A stretch of 64,000 nt of DNA from Xiphophorus maculatus (Eukaryota > Chordata > Actinopteri > Cyprinodontiformes > Poeciliidae): assembly GCF_002775205.1 (NCBI RefSeq), contig NC_036444.1, positions 6,304,501-6,368,500 of the forward strand, in the 5' to 3' direction. The notes below the pieces were generated by a model, which saw nothing but the letters and a program-made list of their open reading frames with translations, did no database searches and had not been told where the DNA came from. This document shows positions 22,801 through 59,961 of the stretch, piece by piece (the stretch's first letter is position 1; every line of letters begins with the position of its first letter). The position numbers and the translations under genes are program-made.

Positions 22801-25800
22801 TATGGAGGACTAATGACTGTAATGGCTCTATGTTTTTATCAGAGCGGCACTGCTGAGGTGGAGCTCAAAAAGGGCGAAACCATCAAGGTCACCACAAACG
22901 ATCAGCACAAGGACAACTGCGATGAGAAAACTCTGTGGCTCGACTACAAAAACATCATCAAGGTGGTGCAGATCGGCAGCAACGTCTACATAGACGACGG
23001 TCTGATTTCACTCAAAGTTAAAGAAGTCGGTAAGAGCGGAAACAAACAGCTACTCTTTGTTCATGCAGAATATTCTGCAAAAGTAATTTTACCCCCAAAC
23101 TTCTTCACAACTTGCCACGTTGCAAACGCAAACTTCACAGTATTTTGATAGATGTTCATAAATATACCCTTAGAGAAAACAGGGGATCCATCGCTAATGT
23201 CAGCAAATAAAAATATTACTGCCTTGAATGTGTTTACTGCAGTTAAAATAACACATTGACTGCAAAACCACTAAATCTTCCCAAGTATTTTTGATCTAGA
23301 TTATAGTGCAAATATCTTTAAAAAATCAGTAATTTTTTAAAATCAAGAAATAGGAGCTTGTTTTAAGTCACTAATTCCTTAAAACTGATGGAAAAGTACT
23401 GGTTCCACTGGCAGATTATTTCACTTTTCCCATTTTATAAGTGCAATAATCTGCCTATGGAACTTTTCCATCAATGTTAAAGAATTATTGACTTAAAAAA
23501 GCTCATATTTCTTGCTGAAAAGTTACTTATGTTAGTTTTCTCATATTTCAAGTGAACTAAAATATTTTCACTAGAAACTAAACCAAAACTTTGAAAAATA
23601 CTTGGGAAGATTTTGTGTTTTTACAGTTTGCTTTACTTTTTGTTCAATAAAATCTTCCAGAGGTAAAATCATTCCTTTGAGTTGTAAACTGTGCCACAGA
23701 CTAAACACAATAAAAACATTCAGCATTGTTCATTAAAATGCTGTAACACTATTGATGTACTAAAGAAAATAAACATACAGTAGTCACACTTACAGATATT
23801 CTAGATCATTGTAATAGCAAATACATTCAACAAGTACTTTTACTTTCAATACTTTAAGTATTAAAAAAAAAAAGAAAAAAAGAAATACTTCCTGTCACTG
23901 AATTCCAATTTTGGCCAAAACCAATGTTAGTGTCTGAAATGTTGCTCAAACAAAAATGTACTCTAGTAATTTTTGTGTTTATTTGTACATTTTGTGGTTG
24001 AGTACTTTCTCCACCACCACGTCTGTCTCAATAAACAGTAACTCAATTAAATACATAATAAATTAAAGCGAGATCAATATTTTCTATTTGCATAATTTAT
24101 TTATTTCTACCAAAAACCGGTTCAAGTTTTTAGTCTTTTGTTTGGTCTCAACTAGACTTTTTTTTGAAGGACAATTTTGTTTACAGAGACTTAATTATTC
24201 ATTTTGGGGTTTTTTCTGTTGTGTTTATTTATTTTGAATATTTAAAATGTCTTCCTGTTCCTGTGTTAAACATTCACTAGAATTGAAAGTTTATTGATCT
24301 TTGAGAATGTGTTTTGTGTTATTATGCTGTTAGCATTACATTACTTGAAAATGGTCTCAAAAACAGGGGTGCACCGATTGCACTTTTCTGGCCGATCGCC
24401 GATTACCGATCTTTTAAAAAGCTTAACCTGCCAATTCCGATTTTGGCCAACTTTTTTTGTCTGAAATGTTGCTCAATATGGCAACAGTGGGGCAACTATT
24501 GTTAATTGTAAATGTGCAGACATAACTTGGTGAGCCAGTCTGTCAGTCAAACCTTTCTCACCAGAGAGCGAAAGAGGACAGTGATTCATTCTTACACATT
24601 AGCCGACACAGTGGATCTTATAAGATCCACTGATCTTATAAGATCAGTGGATAAGATCGGTTTTATATGTAAAAATCGGCTGATCACCGATCTCCCAAAA
24701 TTAAGAAAATCGGCACCGATAAATCGGTGCACCTCTCCTCAAAACAATATTATTGTTCATTGCAATAACTTCTGGGACAATTTATCGTCCAGCAATATTT
24801 CTTGTTGATAGAGGCCCGTCCACATCTTTAACATTGTGTTTGCAATATGACAAAATATGGACAGTTTCCTCTGACAGTGTTATAAAACACGTTGAGTCGC
24901 TGATTTTATTCCTTTGGATCTCTGTCTTTGTGTTGGGTGTGATGTAAAGGAAACGACTACCTGATGTGTGAGATTGAGAACGGTGGCATGCTGGGCAGCA
25001 AGAAGGGCGTCAACCTGCCGGGCGCGGCCGTCGACCTGCCGGCTCTGTCCGAGAAGGACATCCAGGACCTGCAGTTCGGCCTGGAGCAGAACATCGACAT
25101 GGTCTTCGCCTCTTTCATCCGCAAGGCGGGCGACGTTCACGCCGTGAGGAAGGTTCTGGGCGAGAAGGGCAAGGACATCAAAATCATCAGCAAGCTGGAG
25201 AACCACGAGGGCGTGTGCCGGTGGGCGGCTCTTCGTCCGTCCTGCTGAAGCTGCTTCGCGGCGCCGGCTTCTGGATTTACTGAAGGTGTTTCTCATCGTT
25301 CTGTCAGGTTTGATGAGATCCTGGAGGCCAGCGACGGCATCATGGTTGCCCGCGGCGACCTGGGCATCGAGATCCCAACAGAGAAGGTGTTTGTCGCCCA
25401 GAAGATGATGACGGGCCGATGCAACCGGGTCGGCAAACCTATCATCTGCGCCACACAGGTCTGATTCTCTGCATGTCATCAATGTACTGATATTACAGTA
25501 ACTATGTAGTACAATTTCTGCTCAACTGTAATAAAAATACTGTAAAACAGTAATAAATTTACAATAAAAATGTAATAAATTCACAGTAAAAATATTATAA
25601 AATTGCACTAAGGGGACTGTAAAGTTTATAGTATCTGCCTGGCTGCCCTGCTGCCGAAATTTACTCTAAATTCTACAGTTACTTTTTTAAAGTGTGGCAG
25701 CTTGTGAAGTCAGACATAAAATGTCACAAAGTTGGTTTTGGTTCCGGTTAAGATGCTGGAGAGCATGACCAAGAAGCCGCGCCCGACCCGGGCCGAGGCC

Positions 25801-28800
25801 ACCGACGTGGCCAACGCCGTGCTGGACGGCAGCGACTGCATCATGCTGAGCGGCGAGACCGCCAAGGGAGACTACCCTCTGGAGGCGGTGCGCACCCAGC
25901 ACATGGTGAGACCCGCTCACACACGCTACAGGCTAGCAGCAGAGCTGACACAGAGCACAGCGACTTCACAGGATTATTACAGCGTAGATTAACAGATTAC
26001 AGGTTTCCTAAATCATTTATTCCTGCTCAAATAATTTCAGTCAGGAGCAGTAATGTGTTAGTCCAGTTTTGCATAATTGAATGTCAGTATAAATATGGCA
26101 GGCTTGTAAAGTGGTATGCTTTAAGTTGTATCATTAGTTTGTTCTTGGTTTACTATGCACGTTTTCTCTGTCCTACTGGTTGCTTGTTTTCTTGGTTTTA
26201 AGACCCTGTCTGCAATGAATAAACAAATCAAATAAAAAAATATATAGTTAATTTGTTACAAGTAATACAATTAATTCAAACAAATATATTGAGTTGTCAT
26301 GTTAAACAAACTTAAATAAATGTAACATGTAATAAATTAGCTGAATTTTTTAAGTCGTAGTTCCATTCTTTATTTTCAGTGTAGATTTTTCCACTGCTGG
26401 CCTTTTGAGGACATTCATGGTTTTCATGCAGCCTGAATGAACATGAGTTTAACATCCAGCATTATATTTAGGACTTCTTCTGCCAGAAATGTTCGTTTAT
26501 CTTTTTGTCCTGTGAATGCAGACCAGCTGAACCCAGCTGTGCGGCTGCAGCCCAGTTTACTCTGTTTTTATAAAATGTCTGCTTCCTGCGTTCAGATCGC
26601 CCGCGAAGCCGAGGCCGCCATGTTCCACAGGCAGACGTTCGAGGAGCTGCGACGCACCTCTAACCTGACCCGTGACCCCACTGAGTCCGTCGCCATCGGC
26701 GCCGTGGAGGCTTCCTTCAAGTGCTGCGCCAGCGCCATCATTGTGCTCACCAAGACGGGCAGGTGAGGCCGCGCTGCGCCGCTTGCCTCAGCAGCTCTCT
26801 GAGTCATCGCTTTGGTCCGCCGCCGCCGCCGCTGCAGGCGCTCGGACTGCTGCGTTATGATACTTCTCCATCCCGACGCCTCCGCTTCCTTCTAACGCCG
26901 GCCTCTGAAGTGTGCCAACTTTCACAATCTGCTTTCTGCTGGTGACCTTCTGAGACGTGAACCCTGACATTTTACAGGTTAATTTTAACTCCCTGTTCAT
27001 TCCTCTCAGCATGTGACACAGAAGACGCGTCAGCTGGACCAACCGGATGATTATAGCGGCTTAAATACTTTAGCTTTCTGTTTTAACAATGGATCTCATG
27101 GCTGCTTCAATGTGGGGGAGGAACTTTGTGTTGCTTCGTGGATGTTTTCCAGCTCAATGATTTTTCACTCTGCAGCAGAAAAAAGCAGAGAGACAATTTA
27201 AAACAAGCAGAGGAAGGTGGAGAGGTAAAACATCTAAAAATAACAATGTTAGAAAGATGCACCGGTCCGATAATAACATCTGTACCGGCACCGATATTTT
27301 AAAAAGTCTGGTACCAATCAGACCGATCCATAAATACTGATCTATTCAGTCTAATTCTATGCTTTATTATTTATTTTACATTAGATTTAAAATTCCTTAT
27401 TGCACTTTCTGAACCATTCAAAAGAAGATTTGTTGTTTAAGTTTACCTGTTGGACTAAAGTAGTCAACCTTTTGTTTACTCAGTTTCTGTATTATTTATT
27501 TTACATTGGCTGTTACTGTCCTAATTGCACAATTAATCGATTTGTTGTTACATATTTGGTGTATTTAAATGTGCTGCACTGGTGCAGAGTTACCAAATAA
27601 GTTAATAATTCAGCACATTTATATCTGTGTTTCAAAGAAGAAATGTTTTAAATCAATTTTGTTGTTTTTCTGTATCGGTTTGGCCGATAAGAAACCTCAG
27701 ATATCGATACCGGAAGTGAAACAAGTGGATCGGTGCATCTGTAATAGAAAGTCCTGTGGGTTCTGTCTCTAACAGCTTCCTCTCTTAGAAATATTCAGAC
27801 CATTTTTCCCTGCAAAATCACTCAAGTTCAGTTCAAACTTGAGTGATTGAAAATATCTGGCCACAAATTTTCAACTGGGCTTTAGTCTGAACATCTATTA
27901 TGGCTCTATATGAATGTATCAATTTATTTATTTCACATAATTTCTTTTAAATGCATAAATTATTTTTGTATTTTTTTAATGTGAATTTTATTTTGTATGC
28001 CTGCTATTTTGAATATCATTTTAAAGACGCAGCTCGAACAAAAATGTCTCATAATTTCATAATTTTGTATGCTATTTGTATAAGTAGCATACAAATTCAA
28101 ATAACTTGTATGCTACTTATTACTAAATCAACATTGAAATGAAATCGAATTGTGACCGGAAGAATCAAAACTGAATTGAGGTTCTGGGAAAAACTTCATT
28201 TTCCCAGAATGAAGTTTAACAGAGGGACAAACATTAAAATCATCGATGTCAAAGGCAGAATGCATTACATGAATTCAGTGAGTACTTCTAAAAATTAAAT
28301 ATTTAAAGTAATGTGGCTCTATACACACAAAACCTGATCAAATATGTAATTATCTGTGGCCTGTCTAGAGGGCCACATAATAATGCAGGCTGGATTTGGC
28401 CCTCAGCAAACCCTCAACATGATGCTGCCACCACCAGAATCACTGGTGTGTTCAGGGTGCTGGTTTCTCCCTCCACGTTTGGCTCCTGCTGAGGTAACGA
28501 GCCGCTGCCTGCTCCCTGCAGGTCAGCCTACCTGCTGTCCAGGTACCGGCCCCGCGCCCCCATCATCGCCGTGACCCGCTGCGGGATGACGGCCCGCCAG
28601 GCCCACCTGTACCGCGGCATCTACCCGGTGCTCTACACCAAACCCGCCAGCGACGTCTGGGCCGAGGACGTCGACCTGCGCGTGAACTTCGCCCTGGAAG
28701 TTGGTGAGCAGGAAATGTGATCGTTTGTTTCAAAGTTCAGCAAAACAATTTTCTTCTGCTTAAAATAATGCACACCTTTTTTTTTTGGCAGGTAAATACC

Positions 28801-28898
28801 GTAAATTCTTCAAGTCGGGTGACGTGGCCATTGTTGTGACCGGCTGGCGCCCCGGCTCTGGCTACACCAACACCATGAGGGTGGTGCTGGTGCCGTGA
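19894..28898 (+). CDS. pkm: Pkm: pyruvate kinase, muscle/M-type, 10 coding exons, complete
   Basis: Coding exons: 19894-20044, 20118-20209, 22630-22761, 22843-23029, 24950-25220, 25308-25458, 25753-25905, 26596-26762, 28522-28703, 28792-28898. They total 1593 bases, 530 residues; human PKM has 531. The exon with the ATG probably begins at 19880, after CCCTGCAG. The enzyme converts phosphoenolpyruvate and ADP to pyruvate and ATP in the cytosol, as a tetramer. Visible residues: Arg72, Asn74 and Ser76 ([10 protein letters not shown]), [10 protein letters not shown], Lys269 and Glu271 ([10 protein letters not shown]), Asp295 ([11 protein letters not shown]), Thr327 (ICATQ). The fructose-1,6-bisphosphate loop LTKTGRS keeps the M2-type Lys (residue 432) and [11 protein letters not shown] is present, so allosteric activation is likely. 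Exon 26596-26762 corresponds to the mammalian mutually exclusive M1/M2 exon; only one version is seen. Coding exons are G+C-rich against A+T-rich introns. The fish a/b paralogue is not assigned. Confidence 0.96.
20239..20692. repeat. DNA-element family G (GGACGATAAAT ends), copy 1
   Basis: It begins GGCCTGTCGCCTTAAGCATT, has TACTGGACGATAAATC, and ends near GTGACAGCCCTAG. It shares long blocks (TTTGAGACCATTTT, TAACACTGGAGCTGGAAGAC) with 48643-48930 and, inverted, 24100-24820. It starts only 30 bases after a pkm coding exon. Confidence 0.7.
22091..22579. repeat. Palindromic MITE family A, copy 3, with internal RFX-like block
   Basis: It runs from CACTGCAACAACACAACATC to GATTTTGTGTTTTTGCGG. The centre holds an extra block (22341-22412) with several GTTGCTAGG units, including the 13-base palindrome GTTGCTAGGCAAC at 22374-22386. 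It ends about 50 bases before a pkm exon. Confidence 0.8.
23258..23627. repeat. Palindromic MITE family A, copy 4
   Basis: It begins GACTGCAAAACCACTAAATC and ends GATTTTGTGTTTTTACAG. The inner inverted blocks are the same as in the family. It lies in pkm intron 4. Confidence 0.75.
23790..24022. repeat. Repeat related to the 2943 element, inverted
   Basis: It ends GAGTACTTTCTCCACCACCA, the inverse of the 2943 element end, and contains ACTTTTACTTTCAATACTTT runs. It lies in pkm intron 4. Confidence 0.5.
24100..24820. repeat. DNA-element family G, copy 2 (inverted), split by a family F insertion
   Basis: It is the inverse of 20239-20692: TTTACAGAGACTTAAT, GTCTTCCTGTTCC, ATGGTCTCAAAA, then after the insert TCAAAACAATATTATTG and ACAATTTATCGTCCAGCAAT. 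It lies 130 bases upstream of a pkm coding exon. Confidence 0.7.
24366..24737. repeat. MITE family F (GGTGCACCGAT ends), copy 1, nested in family G
   Basis: The ends GGGTGCACCGATTGCAC and GATAAATCGGTGCACC are inverted repeats, with GGCCGATCGCCGATTACCG inside. The sequence on either side is continuous family G, so this is the younger insertion. Confidence 0.8.
26763..28521. other. pkm intron 8, with family F copy 2 at about 27252-27745
   Basis: It contains a diverged family F element, from AAAGATGCACCGGTCCG to GTGGATCGGTGCATC, with GATATCGATACCGG and GGTTTGGCCGATAAG inside. I found no second M1/M2-type exon here or in the preceding intron (25906-26595). Confidence 0.55.
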
Positions 28899-29150
28899 GC
28901 TGGATTAACCTTTCCCTCACCTTTGACCTTCCTTCCCTCCATCCTCGACCGGTTTCCACCTCAGAGTCCAAACCAGACGCAGATTCTCAGTAACGCCATG
29001 ATTCCTTCCTCCAATTTGTCCAGTTTATTGTCTAAATCCTGTTTTGTTCTCTCCCATGTTATATGTGGAACTTTAAGTTGATAAAATATTTAAAATTAAT
29101 TGGCATGATAAATAAAAAGGAACTGTTGGATAAGATGTGTTTGCTTTACT
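28899..29150 (+). terminator. pkm 3' UTR with poly(A) signal at 29111-29116
   Basis: An AATAAA hexamer at 29111-29116, about 213 bases after the stop codon, is the first canonical signal. Cleavage is expected at about 29125-29145. The UTR itself shows no other features. Confidence 0.6.
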
Positions 29151-29359
29151 CATATTTTGCCACCACTCACGTAAAGTTTGGGTGAAATTAGACCAAAATG
29201 ATCAAAGCTAAAGAACTGAACGCAAACATTTTGAGAAATAAAGATCATTTGGCCAATAAACTCATAAAAATATTTGTACGGGAACCAAAAGCCCAAAACT
29301 AGAAAATTATGAAAGTCTATAAAATCTGATAACATTGGATAAAAAATAAAAACTATCCA

Positions 29360-29580
29360 CTGGCTGCGTTTCCATTGGCCATTTAATTATGCTAATTAGG
29401 AGTATTTAATGGAAACACCACAATTTAGAAAAAAACATGTTTTTTTTATAAAGTGTTTGTGGTTGGATGTGTTTCATAAAACTGCAAATGAAACACATCA
29501 GGAGTCATGTGATCATCAGATGGACGTTACCGCTGACGAAGACAACAGGAAGTGGTAGGAAGATGATGGACTGACCGATT
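29360..29580. repeat. MITE family I, copy 2
   Basis: It begins GGCTGCGTTTCCATTGGCC, has an internal TTTAATGGAAACACCAC, and ends near GACAACAGGAAGTGGTAGGA. It is related to 13060-13370. Confidence 0.5.
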
Positions 29581-30921
29581 GAGCAAACTTATTCATGTCA
29601 GCGTTTAACGTTAGTAGAATATGAAAATAATGGAAACCCAGCTATTATTATTATATGATTATATGATATATGATATTTATTTAATGATTTTCTTTTTATA
29701 AAAACTCATATTTGCTATTTTGTTCCCAAACAATGTTTGGACTGCCCTTTAAATTTATGAGGGAGTCATTTAAATATAAATACTGGTGTTTGATTAAAAA
29801 CAAACCAGAAGTTTAGATAATAAAACTAATAAATTATGTTGTTCTGTTTAAAAATATGCAAGTAAACCTTTATTGTGGGCTTCAAGAAAACATTGGATTT
29901 GTGTCTCAATGTCCAAACATAAAAATTTTCTCTCCAGGAAAAGTCTGGAGTTCGTAGATGATTTGTAAATGTTCCACTGTATCATCAAACAACCTACTCG
30001 GATAAGAAATAAAAGTTCTTTATAGGAAGTCTATAATAATGTTAGAAAGAAGTTTTCAAAGTGAGTTATTAGAAGACACATTCAATGTAAAAGTATTTTA
30101 TCCTAATTAACCTCTGAAGCACCAAATTAAATACCTATTTACTTGCTAATCCACCACTTCTGACTCTGAACATGGAAAATAATTTTCTTTGTATCGAGTA
30201 TCTGGCAGATTATGACCCTGGCTATTTTGAATTTTGGCAGCGAACAACCCCGCGCTGTTCTGGATTTATAATCCGGCTTAAAGTCTGAGACTCCCCCTCC
30301 CTGCCGTCGTTTCCATCAGATTTTCCTCTGGTCCTCGTCACTCTGCTCTTCAAAAAGAAACCCACAGCTCGGCGCAAGATCATTTGACCATATGTCTGTT
30401 TTTTATTGCATTAAATTCAGTAGCTAAAATAAAATGTGTTTAATATACAGGAGATGAAATGATCAGATTTGGTGATTAAAAAGGCAGCAAAAATGAGAAA
30501 TAGACTAATAAACAGATCAATAACTTTACTCCTCGACACTGGATGTATTTAAAATAAAGTGAAACCCCGCTGATGGGAGGTGGATGGAAAAACAAATCAG
30601 CTAAACACATTAACTAGTAAAAGGATGTCACTGTTGTTTCATAAAGCAGTCTTTTGGATTCAGCATAGCGTCACAAAGCAGCAGATGTCAAATTTCACAA
30701 TCGAACGTTAAACAATGAAAGAGGTAAATGTGCAGCAATATGACCCGTCAGGGTTTCGGTGTTGATCACGCGCCCCGGTGACTGCTGGTAGCCCTTTGAC
30801 TGGTGCAAGAAACATTCACATCATTCTCAGTGCGTTGCTGGTTTCAAGATGTTTGATGATCCTCGATTGCTTTTAGTTTTTAATCAGTTCCCTTTTTGTA
30901 ACGACTGGAAAGCCAAACTCA

Positions 30922-31178
30922 CACAGGTGGAGCTCAATAAATTAGAATATTATCAAAAAGTGTTTTCCACTGATTTTATATTTATAAAATATTAAATAAG
31001 GTTTTATATAGATTCATGACACAGGCAATGATGCATTTACTACTGTTGTTTCTTATAAGTTTGATGATTATGGTTTACAGCTAAAGAGACAAAATATGTT
31101 AGAAAATTACATTAGACCAAAAAAATACAATCAGTCTGACAAGGAGGGTAAAGGTCATTGCCAAAGAAACTAAACTTT
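30922..31178. repeat. Conserved fish repeat (GGAGCTCAATAAATTAGAAT)
   Basis: It begins GTGGAGCTCAATAAATTAGA and ends GGTCATTGCCAAAGAA, the known ends of a vertebrate-wide non-autonomous DNA element as I remember it. Confidence 0.55.
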
Positions 31179-31255
31179 TTAATTATGCTGTATCTGTGCT
31201 TGCGATTCCGGATTTGAGGAATCATGGAAGAAACACATGCAGAGTGGAAAACCAA

Positions 31256-31842
31256 AGGTTACGTTCACACTGCAGCCTGAAGTGACCCAATTCCGATTTT
31301 TTTTGTCAAATCGGACAGTTTTGGCGCGGTCGTTCACATTTCCAAATGTACAGTATCCCACCTGTAAGTGATCTCCAGTGAGAGCTGCAATGGACCTGAA
31401 AGTGTCCCGCATGCGCAGTAGAGGGCGCAATAACGTTACACATACAGAGCGTGCTCTGTGTTTTGCCAACCGCCACAAAAAAGAAGACGAAGAAGAAGTG
31501 CTCAGTGTTTGCTGAAGTAAACGTGGATGCTAACGTTGGAGCACATCTTACACATCTGAAGTTGTTGTCCAACCGGAACCAACATATTTACAACTTAATA
31601 TCCGTCATCGTCCGCCATGGTGGCTGTTTTTCTTCCCGCTTGCGCGTATCAGGACGCAGAACAGTGACGTTTGTCGAGTATCAATGACGTCAGGTCACAT
31701 TTGAATCGGATACGTATCGGATACCAAAGTGGCCTGGGTCGCATTCCGAAAAACAATCCGACCCGTGTTGTTCAGACTGTCATGAAAAGGTCCGATATTA
31801 AAGTGGGTCACTTCAGACTGCAGTGTGAACATAGCCTACGTC
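31256..31842. repeat. MITE family H, full copy
   Basis: Terminal inverted repeats of about 34 bases: GGTTACGTTCACACTGCAGC on the left against GCAGTGTGAACATAGCC on the right, each with CTGAAGTGACCCA next to it. Inside are GCGCAGTAGAGGGCGC and a GAAGAAGAAG tract. A third copy end lies at about 51925-51985. Confidence 0.8.
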
Positions 31843-32184
31843 TATTCAAACAGTGTTCATGGAATTAAAATAAATATAAATACGTTGTATTAACTTAATT
31901 GGACAACAACCTCAGCAGTAAGAATGGGTCATTATCTTTCTATTTTTGGTTATTACGAATATTTGATTTATCATCAAAGTAAACTAAACATGATGTTGTT
32001 TGTGAAAAAACTCTTCAAAAAACAAAACTAATGCTAGGATTGTTACTTACACTTTCCCCCCCAAATGTTAGCTCTATAATAGCAGGAGATATCAATATCT
32101 TAAAAAATATTAATAAATTCAGTTATTTTGTGGTGGTTAATGATACAATTGCTTTACTTGGTTGAGTATCAATAGGAATAATTA

Positions 32185-32564
32185 ATGCAAAAGCACAAAA
32201 TCTCACCAAGTACTTATGTTCTAGTGTCTAGTACAAATATCTTGGTACTAATAAGCTAAAAAAATATATATAAATTACTTTTCAGCAAGATATACAAGCT
32301 TAATTTAATTCAATAATCCCTTAATATTGATTAAAAAGTTCTAGTTCCATTGGCAGATTATTTCACTTATAAGACAAGAAAAATATAAGTGAAATAATCT
32401 GCCAGTGGAACTAGAACTTTTTAGATCAGTAGTAAGTAATAACTGACTTAAAACAAGCTCATATATGTTGCTGAAAAGGTATTTATTTTATTTAAAATGT
32501 ACCAACATATTTGCACTGGAAACTAGAACAAAATTCCTTGGTAAGATTTTGTGTTTTTGCAGTG
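32185..32564. repeat. Palindromic MITE family A, copy 5
   Basis: The arms around a short ACAAGAAAAATATAAG centre are nearly perfect inverted repeats: AGTTCCATTGGCAGATTATT against AATAATCTGCCAGTGGAACT. It ends GATTTTGTGTTTTTGCAGTG. Confidence 0.85.
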
Positions 32565-33550
32565 GAGATGATCTCTCTTATGGTTTAGGAGTCCTAAAAT
32601 TTACAAAAAGCTGCAAATTTATTATAAATATGCCAGTAATTACCACAAAATATCACGGTAAACCTTTTACTCCATATTGTCGGCGTATTAATAGCAGAAG
32701 CTGAATTGTATGCCATAATCAAAATTAACTCAAAGGGTTCAAATGCTTCACTCTGTGTTATGAATCTGTATAAGTTTCTCTTTTTGAACTGAGTCACTGT
32801 TTGTTACATTTTAATTAATTGATTGATTTACCAGTAATCTTACTGATTTGACACAAGTGCTTTAATTCACAGTACCTTTATAAGCCCATAAAAATAAAAA
32901 CACGGATTATTGCATACTATGCTCATGGCACACAAACCTCAACTCAGGTTTTTTTTTGTCTGTTCACGTTCATCCACACATTCAAATCCCAAGTCCTCCT
33001 TTCCCCTCAGACTGACATTGTTACATTCATTGCTTTGTTTTTTTTTTAAATGCAGTCTGATCAGTGCGACCCGTTCGGATGTGCAATATTGCTGAGAAAG
33101 CTTTCTATCTTGGAAGACACGCCGCCGCCAAACCCTTCGCGCTGCAGTGATCTCTGAAACGAGCAAAGAGCACAGACTGTCTGTGCGCAGCATTTCTCCG
33201 GAAAGGACGCTAACAAGAGGGAAGCCATTTTTGGTTTCAATCATAAACTGAATATACAGCTGTGGGTAATTCTTTTCAGCTCAAGAGGTGAAGCTAAAAA
33301 GGGAACCAAAAAAAAAAGGTTTCAAATAAATAACAAATCACAGAGGAAGGTTAGAATATAATATAGTATATATAAGAAGTGATATTTCTTATCAGGTCTT
33401 AAATATATACCCCATTAATACTTTTGGGTTTTATCATCATAATGAAAATGTTGAGTAGAAAAAATATGTTTCTGTCCGTCATCCACAAAAACTAAACTGA
33501 TCTCTCATCTGATTAAAACAACACACACACCCCAGCACTGAAATTACCAT

Positions 33551-34155
33551 TTAAAGGTGACCTATTATGCTTCCTTCAACGGGTTATTACATCACATTTC
33601 TCCCCAAAGTAATTCTTAGAAGACGAGATTTTAGTTTTGCAGAATGAGCTGATTTAGGGCCTGTCACTTTAAATCCAAATAACCTGCTGCTGGCCACGCC
33701 CCCCAACTCAACCTTTACACTCGCACGTGAAAATGGCTGCAAACAGATGTGCAATTACACAACCGTACATCTTTGAAAAGCAGAAGAAGAGCCTCCTGCA
33801 CAATCAGCAAGGATGCAGCGAGTGGTTTCTGGATGGTAAGCTAACATCAAAACACTTATTTCCAGTAGCCATTCTACAGCGGTGAAACCAGCTGACCAAA
33901 CGTGCTGGAGCTCTGCTTGGTTGCTAGGTAACGGGCTGAATTCCACTGGGGTTGGTAGGTAACAGGCTGATTTGTCATGTTACATTCAGAAGGGTTTTGA
34001 AACGGCTCCTTTTCCAAAAAACATGAACTTATTGCCAAAAAATATCTGGGTGGGATGTTTTAAAGCACTTGGGCTGTTTTTATAAGCAGTAGAGATCCAA
34101 ATGGAAGCATAAAAACGTGCCAAATGTGAACTTTGCATAATAGGTCCCCTTTAAA
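33551..34155. repeat. MITE family B, copy 2
   Basis: It runs from TTTAAAGGTGACCTATTATG to GCATAATAGGTCCCCTTTAA, with clear terminal inverted repeats. It includes CAACTCAACCTTTACACTC and the RFX-like GTTGCTAGGTAAC at 33920-33932. It ends 61 bases from the hcn4 stop codon. Confidence 0.85.
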
Positions 34156-34215
34156 ATGCCAACATGGATGGGTTTCCTCTGCAGCTCAGCAGGTTGAGGA
34201 GGGTGTGTCTGACAC

Positions 34216-59307
<25,092 letters not shown>

Positions 59308-59950
59308 TTTTATTTATTAAAAAAAGAAGAAGAAAAGGAGGAGGAGGAAGAGGAGAAAGAAGCGGGTGCTCTCTTAGGACAGCCCCAGAAAACAGAGGGA
59401 TAAATCATGGATCTCACACAGTTGGGCTCCCGCTGGAGGCAAAGCAGCAACAGCGCATCCGCAGGATGGGTCGTATCTTCCCTGACACTTGGGACGTGCC
59501 GCTCTCCTCCGGCTCAAACATTGACATGAGTCGACGGTACGCAGCCGCTTCGGGCTGGAAAAAACACGAGAAACGCCAGAAAATCCAGGTGGGCTGAGAG
59601 AGACAGAGGCAGAGAGAGCGCGGCCGGGAGCGCATCAGGATGCAGCATGCTGAGCGTCGGACGTGCCGGAGTGGGAGAATAATGCTGCTGATGCTGCTGC
59701 TGCTGAGGTCCTCAATGACAAAGCAGCATCTCCACCTCTCCGAAATACCCGAGCTCCCTCTCAGTGCAAGGTGAACACGCACACGCACGCACGCAGCTGG
59801 CACAGACATCCACAGCGCGTCGACATCGCTGATCCTCCCCGAAAAGCCTCCTGCTTTCCAACAACGCGAATATCGATGGAGCTGATCTATCGGGTTGCCA
59901 TTGGAGACGGGATGCGCCCACCCCACCCTGCCAGGACAACTGGAGGGAAA
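59308..59950 (-). promoter_or_regulatory. hcn4 5' UTR / promoter region
   Basis: G+C- and CpG-rich sequence directly upstream of the start codon. It has a purine-rich AGAAGAAGAAAAGGAGGAGG tract at 59325-59360 (a pyrimidine tract on the transcript strand), CpG-dense GAGCGCGGCCGGGAGCGC at about 59615, and a GCT triplet run at 59682-59706. The transcription start cannot be placed. Confidence 0.5.
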
Positions 59951-59961
59951 TATTCACAGAG

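Larger units (their letters stand above)
30400..34215 (-). other. Probable hcn4 3' UTR / downstream region
   Basis: There is no open gene. A minus-strand AATAAA at about 30400-30407 (plus-strand TTTTTTATTGCATTAAATTC) could end an hcn4 3' UTR of about 3.8 kb, but nearer sites may be used. The stretch 33050-33240 is more G+C-rich than its surroundings and is not a recognised repeat. Repeats at 30922, 31256, 32185 and 33551 lie within. Confidence 0.3.

Noticed and set aside
24880-25482. 200-codon open frame on the minus strand
   Set aside because: It is exactly antisense to two pkm exons whose G+C-rich third positions remove stops; the protein has no domain and crosses real splice sites.
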